Source: Dryobates pubescens
Taxonomy: Eukaryota; Chordata; Aves; Piciformes; Picidae
Assembly: GCF_014839835.1 (NCBI RefSeq)
Contig: NC_071614.1
Coordinates: 8,392,501 to 8,456,500 of the forward strand
Direction: 5' to 3'
DNA length: 64,000 bases
Position numbers and translations under genes: made by a program. The notes under the pieces are model-generated. The model was not told the DNA's origin and searched no databases. It was given only the letters and a program-made list of their open reading frames with translations. Of the stretch, positions 24,101-36,100 are shown piece by piece (position 1 is the first letter of the stretch; each line of letters opens with the position of its first letter).

Positions 24101-27100
24101 GGTAGCAGAGTATTCATTTAACCAAACTCAGTTATTCACTTCTGCTTTTCTGCTGCACAACACAACTCAGACCTCTAGTTAGGGTTGTGGGCACTGCTGT
24201 GGCATGAGGGGAAAAACCACAGCAATGACAAACAAGGCTTTCTACCCCAGATTTTTTCTTGTCTTTATTTACTCATTTATCTATCATTTTTATATCTAAA
24301 ATTTATTTATACACTTGCTTTGAAAAGTAAGTCCAGGTAAGAGAACAGTGTGACCATTGAAGGGTGGCTGGAAGGGATGTTCCACAGCTAAACCCACTAA
24401 CACCAGAGCCTGAAAAGAAAGGCATGGGAGAGACTGACCAGTCTGAATCCTGTCCCAGACGATGGACACATAGTCATCCCGGTCAGATCGTGACTGCTCA
24501 TGCCAGAATCCCAGGGCATGAAGGAACTCATGCTGGATTGTCCCAATCCTGTCACAGTTGGCTCCAATGGAGAGCTGCTGTAGCCCCTGTTGGTGGTTTC
24601 CCACTAAGGACCAGCATCTAGCATTGAAACACAAGAGAGGACTCTCTGAGACACAGCGTCCCCATGCCATGCCAGCCCCAAAATCAGTCTGTTCAGCAGC
24701 TACATTTTTAGCTTGAGTGTTGAGGTTACATTTTGCTCCAGACAGAGCTTCTTCATTGATCTGTTCCTTACCAGATCCTTTCCTCTCACATGTAGCCCTG
24801 TTTTGATAAAGAAACACCTCCCCAGCTCGGGCTCTGCTGGTTTCGATGGGTTTTCTTTAACACAAAAAATGCTGAGCTGTGACAGATGAAAGCTGATGAG
24901 GAATTCCTTGGTACTCCAGGAAACATCAAAGACTATGGACACATAATGTAGTGCAATTAAGTTACTGCAGATTAGCAGTTTTTAGCTGGAGCACAGTACG
25001 TGACTGTGAGCACACCTTGAGCCTGTCCTGATGGTGAGGAACCAGGTTCGTGCACGTCCTCACCTCTCCCACTGCAGCTGCTGCTCTCTTTACTGTTTTG
25101 GCCTTTTGCTTGGTGAGGGGCTGTGGCTGTCAGGCAGGGTTTGGCCCTACACAGCTGCTTTTGCCTTTGTAAAGGTGGTGCATCTAACAGTGCTTTGCAA
25201 AAGCTCCTTTCTTCCCAGCCCTCTGTGAGCTGCTGCAGTGGAGCACTTGCTGCTGACACACGCTCATGAGAAAGAGCAAAACTGCAGTTGTGCTGGAAGT
25301 TTTTACTGCAGGATAAAAAACTTCAGAGAACTATCTGCACAAGCCAATAAAATGGCACCCCATGTCCCAAAAGTAGCAAGCACAGAGAGTTTCATTTAAA
25401 TGGATGTTTTACGCAGCAAGCAAATCAACACTTGCCCAGTGAGGTCCATAAAATTAATCAGGCACAAAATATGCTGTAGAATTCGCAGTCCTGTCACCCC
25501 AGAAATGTAAAACCACAAGCACACCACACACTTATTAGTGCAACTTATTCCCAGCATTTCTCTTTCCACAGAAGAGCACAGGCCTTGGCTATTGATTACT
25601 CATCCAAATCACAGCATCAGACCTAGGAAGACGCACATGTGGCATCCATAATTTCACAGGCTTCTGCTGATCGTGTCCCCATATTGATTGTGCAGCTCCT
25701 TTTTGTGGGTCTGTGTGTTCTGCAGAAGTCAGGACATTTACAGCATACAGAATTAACCAGGTAGCCAGGTTGGAAAAGACCCTCGAGATCATCAAGTCCA
25801 ACCTATAACCCAACACCATCTAATCAACCAAGCACTCCATCCAGCCTCTTCTTAAACACCTCCAGTGATGGTGACTCCTCCACCTCTCTGGGCAGCACAT
25901 TCCAATGACAAATCTCTCTTTCTATGAAGGACTTCTTCCTAACATCCAGTCTAAAGCTCCCCTGGTGCAGCTTGAGACTGTGTCCTCTTGTTCTGGTGCT
26001 GGTTGCCTGGGAGAAGAGACCAACCCTCACGTAGCTAGAACCACCCAAGGACCACAGTTCTGGATCCACCTCATACCAAAGCAGCAGTTTCAGAGCCACA
26101 TCTGCTGCATAGTGCACAGCAACACACCAGGCAGTGAGGGTGAGACTCAGCATCCAGCTAGAGGGACTTGCCTTCTTCATCATGTGACATGTCTTTTTAA
26201 TGGACATAGAAATGAAACGTGGTGCAGAGGCCTCTTACTTGCCATAGGCTAAAGACTGTGGTTCTTTTCCAGGCACAATTATCAGCAAATTCATTGCATA
26301 CTTTATGTGATGAAGGACTGAAAAAATTTAGCTACATGAGTTTTCCATTTGGCTCCAAAAGATGAGTCTTCAGCACAGGAAAATACTGTGCTCCCTAAGC
26401 CTCCATTTAGACATCTTTTAGGGATGAGGGTCAGTGTCACATGTACAGCATGAAGAGTTGAGACTAAAAAGAGCCAGAGACCAAAGAGATTTCAAAATAA
26501 TTATCTGCTGCAAATATCTCAGAACAAGCCTGGAGGGAAAGGGAACCATTTTCATTGTCAGAAAATCTTTTCCCACTTATGAATGCATTCTCATATCAGG
26601 AAATGATTTTCTGAAAGTAAATTTCCTCACCAGGCTATCAAAGCTTTCCCTGAGCTCCTTTTCTGAAAGAGAAATGGCTCAGTGTAGTGTGGAAAATGTA
26701 CTTGTTCTTGCTGCACTGTTTTGACAAAGGCTGTCTTAGAAAGGGAAGCAGCTGAGGCAGTTTTGACTTCTCTATTGGAGTCTTATGTTGCAAAATGTAA
26801 GGTGGAATAAGCACAACTAGTCATCAAGAGGGGTTAAACCTCTGTAAGATATTTCAGTGTTGTGCAGCATTTAAAAAAATATGCTGATGTGACATTGCCC
26901 AGATGCAAATTCCATTCCAGCCAGCTGAACATGAGCCAGCAGTGTGCCCAGGGGGTCAAGAAGGCCAATGGCATCCAGGCATCAAGAAGAGTGTGGCCAG
27001 CAGGAGCAGGGAAGTCATTGTGCCCCTGTACTCAGTACTGGTCAGGCCACACCTTGAGTCCTATGTCCAGTTCTGGGCCACTCAATTTAAGAAGGACATT

Positions 27101-30100
27101 GAGACTCTTGAACGTGTCCAGAGAAGGGCAACGAGGCTGGGGAGGGGTCTGGAGCAGAGCCCTGTGAGGAGAGGCTGAGGGAGCTGGGGTTGTTTAGCCT
27201 GGAGAAGAGAAGGTGCAGGGGAGCCCTTACTGCTGTCTACAACTACCTGCAAGGAGGTTGTAGCCAGGAGGGGGTTGGTCTCTTCTCCCAGGCAAGCAGC
27301 ACCAGAACAAGAGGACACAGTCTCAAGCTGTGCCAGGGGAAGTTTAGGCTGGAGGTGAGGAGAAAGTTCTTCCCAGAAAGAGTTATTAGCCATTGGAATG
27401 TGCTGCCCAGGGAGGTGGTGGAGTCACCATCCCTGGAGGAGTTCAAGAAGGGATTGGATGTGGCACTTGGTGAAATGGTTTAGTAGTCATGAGTAGTCAT
27501 GGGTGACAGGTTGGACTTGATGATCTTTGAGGTCTTTTCCAACCTTGTTGATTCTGTGATTCTATGATTTGTTACAGTCAAACATAGCCATTGTCCCGCA
27601 TTAAGAAATATAATTTGGGGTTTTATTTAAACTAAGGTTATCTAATACTGACCATTTGCAAGTGATGCTTCACATATCCAAAGGTCAGTCAAGAAAATAA
27701 CTGGTTTGTTTCTGGTGCCTTTTACCACCAGAAAAATTACCTCTTAAAAGACTTTGCCTCCTCCCTGGAGGTGTTCAAGCTACGGTGGATGAGGCCTTGA
27801 GCAACCTGCTCTAGTGGAAGGTACCCCAGCCAGTGCAGGGGGGTTGGAACTAGATGATGTTTAAGGTTCCTTCCAAACCAAACCATTCTATGAACCTATG
27901 ACTTGATTTCCTCTTCTAGTTAGAAATAAGCATCAGCAAGAAATTGGTGATTACTACCAAGGCAATATCTCTTTTGGAAACAAATTCCAGCTGAAAACAA
28001 GATGGGAAACCAGACACAACAAAAAGCAAAATACAAAGTTATAGTCAGATATATGAGTGAATGCTGGCCATGAAAGTAGCCTGAATCCAAACAGGATGGC
28101 AGTTGTGTTACGTGACTGCTCTTACCCACTTCCCTTGAACACAGAGATGTAATTCTTCTCCCCTTCCCAAGGTTTGAAGTCAATGCAGGTCTTCAGCCGA
28201 TACTGTTCAAATGCCTTGAGGATGAGTGCCTTGGCATTCATTTCTGCAAAGCGAAAAGGCAGTGCTGAGCCCACAGGTTTGTACTTGTATGGAACAATTG
28301 TTCCATAGGACAAGAGGGTGACTCTTGGTCTGCCAATCTTTGAACAAAACAAGCTGCCTCTTTCCTAGATTAAGGCCTGAGTAGGGACCTAAAACCCATA
28401 AATCAGGCTGTTGTGACATTGTCCCTTCCTCTTGATTTGCTTTGGTGTAATTTTTCCTTGGTACTTATGTATGAAATGTGATGAGTACATGAATGCCCTG
28501 GTTTTTACTTCTGCTCAGAAGTTGCATGTCTCAGACATATGCTTTTAAAACTAAATCCATATGCTGGGCCACAACAACGACAGGATAAGAACCGCCCAAG
28601 AAAGGATGTGAGGAACCAGCACCAACACCTAGGTGATGCACCCAGCTTGTCCATTCCCAGGTCCAACCCTGCTGTGGGAAATGGAATGCTCTAGACTTAC
28701 AAGAAGAAAGGATGCCATGGTATCTTTACCAACCTGCAGAGAGCATCCCAATCAACACAACATGCAGACATTGTAAAGAGCAGATACTGTACCCAGGCTA
28801 TCTTCCAGGACATAAGGGATAACGTGGGGCCACCGATAGTTGTCACCAATGATGGAGCTCCGTTCCTGTACCAGAGAGACGAAACAAGTATGCAGTGCTC
28901 AAGAAAAAGTGATCCAGGACCAGGGACTACAACAGTCTTAAAGGAAAGCATGTCTCCTGCAAGTCCATGTAAGACATATAAGGATCAAAGAGCTCAAAAG
29001 CTTTGGGAGATCACTCAGAGGTCTAAGGTCTGGGTTTGAAACCCCTTCACTCCCTTCTACCAGTGCCTCCAGCTTCTGCAACGTTTCCTCCATAGAACTG
29101 ACCTGAGATTTTGATGCATGTGTGAGGAGAGCTTCAGCTCCCATGGGAAATACTAACACCTAAATTCTGAAAACCATACAGTGCTTAATAATGTTGTGAT
29201 TTCTGAATACTGCAAGGGTTTGTTCCTGTGTCCTTAGCAAGTGCTGTCCTTGCTTCCACTGTGCTATGCTCAGGCCAAAGCAGTTCACCAAAAGGCAGAG
29301 TAAAACACTATTGACTTTCAGGGCTACAAGACACTTTGGGGGTTTCTATTAGGTCTTTTTGAGATGTTAACTTGCTATGTAAATATTACTATTCTTAACT
29401 GCTCAGGTAGGGATAGTGGACAGATTCAAAAGTGGTATTACAGCTTTAATGTTCTTTCTTTGGTTTTAGTGAACCTGCTCCACATGGTGAAGGTTTTGCA
29501 GCACTGGCCTGCAGGTTGAATTGGCTCATAATAAATACAGGGAAATGAAGAATCATTTCTATAAACCTGTCTGGATTTCTATAAACCTGTCTGGATTCTA
29601 TGTATTCTATGTATTCTATTCTATGATTGTCAGCGGTGCTGAACCTCTTACAAGTTCAAATACAAAAACCACACTAAGGGAAACAAGAAGCAAATAATAT
29701 TGATCTAATGGCTAAACCAATCTAATTCTGGATAATGTTTCTGCAAATGCACCCAACTCCTTCATTACCCAGGACATTCTGGAGAAATCCACCCCCAAAC
29801 ATTGTCAGTGTATTGTTACATAAACAGCATTTATAGTTAGTGAAAGCAGGAGCGTTTCCATACCAGCAGCATTTTACTTTGCATAAGTCAGAGGGACATT
29901 TCTGGTGTGATGTTTTATATTTGAACTCACCCCATCAAGCTTGATGTCTCCCTCAAAAAGGTCTAGTCCTAAAGCTGAAGACAAAGAGGAGAGGAACATT
30001 CAATTATAAAGACCTGAAGGGTGGGTGCCAAGAAGGTTTCAGTCTCTTTTCCGTGGTGTCCTGTGATAGGACAAGGGGCAATGGATACAAACTGGAACAC

Positions 30101-33100
30101 AGGAGGTTCCACTTCAGTATGAGGAAAAACTTCTTTACAGTAAGGATGACAGCCCTGAAGCAGGCTGCCCAGAGAGCTCATGGAGGCTGGTGAGTTGCCT
30201 TGAGCACAGCCCTATGAGGAGAGGCTGAGGGAGCAGGGGTTGTTTAGCCTGGAGAAGAGGAGGCTCAGGGGAGACCTTCTTGCTCTCTACAACTACCTGA
30301 AGGGAGGTTGTAGCCAGAAGGGGGTTGATCTCTTCTCCCAGGCAAGCAGCACCAGAACAAGAGGACACAGTCTCAAGCTGCACCAGGGGAGGTTTAGGCT
30401 TAAGGTGAGGAGAAAGTTCTTCACAGAGAGAGTTGTTAGCTGTTGGAATGGGCTGCCCAGGGAGGTGGTGGAGTCACCATCCCTGGTGCTGTTCAAGAGG
30501 GGATTGTACATGGCACTTGGTGCCGTGGTTTAGTCATGAGGTCTGTGGTGACAGGTTGGACTTGATGGTCTTTGAGGTCTCTTCCAACCTCGGTGATTCT
30601 GTGATCTCTGGGGAGATTCAAGACCCATCTGGATACCTTCTTGTGTGACCTGCCCTAGGTGATGCTACTTTGGCAGGGGGGTTGGACTCGATGATCTCCA
30701 GAGGTCCCTTCCGACCCCTAAGATCCTCTGATCCTGTTTTATTGATCTGGGGCTACCGTAATGAAAACCACCCCCCAAAAAATCTGAAAGAGCAATTGAA
30801 TTTTTAAAAACCTTCATTGATGTCAAAGATGTCTTGATCAATTCCTCCATCTACATCAATTTCTGGAAAATATAAAGAGACAAGTGAGGCAGGACATTAG
30901 CCCTTGCTGTTATCTTTATGAAGTGTGAAAATTAATGCAATAACAATAACAGTAATTATAAATCTGTGTCTGTCCTAGTGATGGTTATGAGCAGCTGCTT
31001 TTGTTGACTGCCTCCTGTGCATACAAATAGATCTCTAAACAGAACTCACCAATTGTCTCTGGAGCAGGCTGGGGAGGAAAGAAAAAAACAAGATATTATT
31101 AGAAAGGCAGATAATGAAATGCAGCTCACGTTACTCTCTCAGCAGTATTAGAGACGAGATTCGAGCTCAACTGACAGCACTTAGTGCATGGCTTTGTATT
31201 GCATTGACTGGACCCACTGCCTCCTCATCTGACTGGAAAGGTTTCTTTTCCCCTGTGTCAGCTTTGAGTCCTCCCCCTCACTTCCCCAAGAATGTCTCCC
31301 AGTAGTGCCTCTGTTCTCACAAATGTTTTGTTCTCACAAGTGTTTTGCTTTCACGGCTCAGGCAGTGCTGAGTGGTCCTTCACAAAGAGGGGAAAAGAGC
31401 CTATGAGTTCTGTAAAATCAGGTATTGGTGCAAGTGAGGAGCTTACACAACCTGTGGAAGTTGTGCCTAACTTTCCATCATAAAGCTGAAGATGGGGGAG
31501 TAGAATAGGTGTTCTGGCATCATGAAGTCTTGGAAGGACCAGGTACAGAGGCTAGGTCACCTCAGCCCAGTGCCTTAGGTGGACTCCAGTTACCTAAATA
31601 ATAGCAACTCAAAGGCTCTTTCTGCAACATACAAAGCCCATAGATCATAATGAGATACAATGAGATATATGAGACATAAACCTGCTGGAGTAGATTCAGA
31701 TCGGATGTCAGGAAGTTCTTCCACATGAGGGTGGTGAGACACTGGAACAGGTTGCCCAGGGAAGTGGTGGAAGCCTCATCCTGGTGGTTTTTAAGACCAG
31801 GCTGGATGTGGCTGTGAGCAACCTGATCTAGTGTGAGGTGTCCCTGCCCATGGCAGGGGGATTGGAACTAGATGATCTTTAAGATCCCTTCCAACCCTAA
31901 CAATTCTATGATCTATGGAGTAGGTCCAGAGGAGGGAACAATTTTGAGGGTGCATATAACTGAGGCCCCAAAATCCAAAGGCATTCATATAAACACTCTA
32001 ACCAAATGGGGGGGGGGGGAGCGTGTGGAAGGTAAAATAACTTTAATGAAGTTTCTTTATTTGGAAAAGATTCAGGAAGAAAGCTTTGAAATTGTCAGAA
32101 TGTCCAACTTTAGCTTTTTCATGAAAGATTAATTTCCAATCTGAAATGAGTGCCTTCTGAAAACTTTAGCTAATGACAGAAAAAAAAATTATTGTGAACA
32201 CCAAAGCCTGAACTCCCATTTTATCCTTTTGGATTCTCCTAAACTAAAATGAATTCCAACTGCTGCTTCACAGTTTTTGTCAGATTTTGGTAATTTATTC
32301 TGATTGCCTAAGAGGGGAAAACCATTTTTTGCCCAGCCAAGTAGAGGCTCCGATTTATAGATTTAAGAGAGATAATGCACAGCTAGCTGATATGAGCTGG
32401 CACCATTATTTGTACATCTAAATGTTATACAAATAGGCAATGTTTTCAACCAACAACTTCTGCTTCTTCATTTTCTTAATGAAAACTATCACCCACATAT
32501 GTCCTTGTCCAGTTCAAAGGGAAAATACTGACCGTGAAGTGCCATAACAAAAAACATTGAGTAGAATCTGTTTCCTGACCCAATTTCCCCCCAAACAGCC
32601 CTGTTTCAGTACTTTATGGTTTTAGGTCATTTCAAGATTTGGTAGATTTTAAGATACCTGACTCTTAAAAGTCCAATGTCATTGTGGGAAAGTGACCAAG
32701 TCCACTGAGAAACTGTTTCCAGACTCGGGCAGATGGAAATGCTGAAGAATTGATTGTGATGTCACATTTAACTGGGGACTATTTAGTTTTATGCTGATGC
32801 ATGAGAAATAGAGATGAGAAAAAAAATGCAAAGAAAAGAGGGAGGGGAAGGGAGGAGAAGGGAGGGGAAGGGAGGGGAAGGGAGGGGAAGGGAGGGGAAG
32901 GGAGGGGAAGGGAGGGGAAGGGAGGGGAAGGGAGGGGAAGGGAGGGGAAGGGAGGGGAAGGGAGGGGAAGGGAGGGGAAGGGAGGGGAAGGGAAAAAAAG
33001 AAAAGTGAAGAGAAGAGAAGAGAAGAGAAGAGAAGAGAAGAGACGAGAAGAGAAGAGAAGAGAAGAGAAGAGAAGAGAAGAGAAGAGAAGAGACGAGAAG

Positions 33101-36100
33101 AGAAGAGAAGAGAAGAGAAGAGAAGAGAAGAGAAGAGAAGAGAAGAGAAGAGAAGAGAAGAGAAGAGAAGAGAAGAGAAGAGAAGAGAAGAACAATCATA
33201 TAAGTGTATATAGATACAGTTTAATAAACCAAATTATCCTATCCAAACCATCCATCAGATTCCTCTTACAATCTCAAGTTTTATAGCCTCTCATTGCATT
33301 TCACTATCACTATCCAGTCCACATGTCCAAATATCAAAATGAACGTGCAGCTTGTAAAACAAGCTGAAAGTACATGGGCAGTGTGCAGCAATGTTTGGCT
33401 TACTTCATTCCCACTCTCACACAGTTTTTAATGAGGAGGGGGAAAAAAACCATTCCAAGCAAAGCTTGCAGTGTTCAGAAATTAAAATCATGTTACCACC
33501 TTTTCTGTTAAAGACTGTGGTTGGCAGAGAGGAATCACACCTGTATGTGTTGAATCCTCTTCTAACCATTAATGGAGAATAAAATCCTTCTACAGTTCCA
33601 ATGATTACAAGCTACAACACGCCTCTATTGACTAATCAGAAAGCAGAACTGTGCTAAAGGTACAAACTGGTTAGCTTATGGGAAAGCTCCCCTATCAGCA
33701 GCAAAAGCTCACAAACTGAAATCAATGTGGCTAAGTCCAGTGTGTAAACCAAAACGTGAGTCCACAACTGAACAGCAAAGTCAGCAATTGACTGAAGTCC
33801 AGGCTGGTCCTCAGTGTCTGAATGATGTCACTGAATGCTTTATGCTGAAGGAATCACTCTTTTACGCATTCCTCTCAACAAAACTAGGTCTTCAATCCTG
33901 TGAATCATAACAATATGTGGCAAAAGGAGTATCTCTGTGGATGAGTATTACTTGCTTGAGTAGCCACAGCTTTCACCTCAATCCCAGCCTGAGAGCTGAG
34001 AGCTATGTGCTGCATTTCTGAGTCTCTGAAAGTTCTGTAAATTAGCAACAGTTCCACAATTCAGAAGCACATACAGAAGGTGGTTATATTACCTGGGGTG
34101 TACCAAAAAGGGATTTAATTTAGTCTAACCAATGCTACTAGAATAGAATAGAATAGAATAGAATAGAATAGAATAGAATTGAATTGAATTGAATTAACCA
34201 GGTTGGAAAGGACCTTTGAGATCATCAAGTCCAACCTACCATCCAACACTATGTAATCAATTAAACCATGGCACCAAGCGCCCCATCCAGTCTCTTCTTA
34301 AACACCTCCAGTGATAGTGACTCCACCACCTCCCTGGGCAGCACATTCCAATGGGCAATCACTCTTTCTATGAAGAACTTCTTCCTAACCTCCAGCCTAA
34401 ACCTCCCCTGGTGCAGCTTGAGACTGTGTCCTCTTGTTCGGGTGCTGGTTGCCTAGGAGAAGAGACCAACCCCCACCTGGCTACAACCTGTATCAACACA
34501 CACACACATAATTCTGAACAGTTAATAACATTAGCCCCTAACTTTGGCAAACAACGTGGTTTATGTGGATTGAGTTAAAGGCTGACCAAACCATGGCTTA
34601 TGAGCACATTCAACTGGCAATCAATTCAAATGTGCCTTGAATAGGTGAGAAACATCTCACCTGTTTTAGTCACATAAAAGCTAAGTAGACTCATTCAGTA
34701 AGCAGTGGAGAAACAAATGAGTAAATTGCATACCTAATTCATCTGTCCCTAAAATAGGTATGGCACCACCATGATGCCCTGACATCTCTAGAAGGTGGTC
34801 TACCTCACCTGTCTTGGATACCTATTCAAAGATGTGATAAAGCACCAGATGAAAATTTCCCTGCCTCACCATGGACTTTCAGGTGGAGCAGAGCCAACCA
34901 GTTTAGATAAGACAGCCTAACTTATCAGTGTTTTCTCCAGGCTATAAATAACTCTCAGTGCTGGCATCCAGAAATAGGAAAGCAACTCTTCTTGGCAGTG
35001 AGACACATGGGAATGGAATAATTAGCCCTGGTGATCAGAAGTCACTCTCACAGAGGAGCTGGTTATTGCATGTCAATTTGATGTGTGATAGCTTGTAGAT
35101 ATTAGTAGCAGCCTGCATCATTTAGAGGAACCTAAACAAGGCTGAGAGTTGAGTTTCCAAATAGCTGGGAATAGAGGAACAGGTAGTTATGACAGGCAGT
35201 GGAAATACAAGGGAGGGATTGAGGTAACCAGGGGACACTGGAGAACTAGGGGAAAGTTGAAAATGTGAGGTTGAGCTCTTGGCTTAGGAGGATGCATTGA
35301 GTGTGTGTCAGTGGTGAGCAAGAGGATAAGACTGCCACAGTGAGATATTAGAGCTGGACCCATAGAACCAGACAGTTTGGTTGCATTCCTTAAAACAGAC
35401 AATGTTATTCCCCTGCAGTAATGTCACAGTAGGTAATAACTTACTCTTAGATTGCCCTGAAGCTGTGAACAGCTGAAATGAACTTTCAACAACCTATTGG
35501 GGATTTTTTCCCTTCAAAACATATTTATTGTGTATCAGTAAAATTCCTGCCCTCTACAATAAACCATCACAAAATGCCAGACTTCACTACAAAAAGACAC
35601 AAAATACAAAATCTCAACTGAAACCTCTTGGTTTAAATAGTTCAGCTGGATTGAAGGAACAGAGAACAGAACAGAACAGAACAGAATAGAATAGAATAGA
35701 ACAGAACAGAACAGAACAGAATAGACCAGACCAAACCAAACCAGGTTGCAAGAGACCTTCAAGATCATCATGTCCAACCTATCATGCAACACCATCTAAT
35801 CAACTAAGCCATGGCACTAAGCACACCATCCAGTCTCTTCTTACACACCTCCAGTGATGGTGACTCCACTACCTCCCCAGGCAGCCCATTCCAATGGCCA
35901 ATCAACCCTCTCTATGAAGAATTTCTTCCTAACATCCAGTCTAAACCTCCCCTGGCACAGCTTGAGATTGTGTCCTCTTGTTCTGGTGCTGGTTGCCTGG
36001 GAGAAGAGACCAACCCCCTCCTGGCTACAACCTCACTTCAGGTAGATGTAGAGAGCAAGAAGGTCTCCTCTGAGCCTTCTCTTCTTCAGGCTAAGCAACC

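Noticed and set aside
32779-33286. Open frames of 136-161 codons rich in Arg/Glu/Gly or Ser/Phe/Leu/Pro
   Set aside because: They are translations of the polypurine tract.
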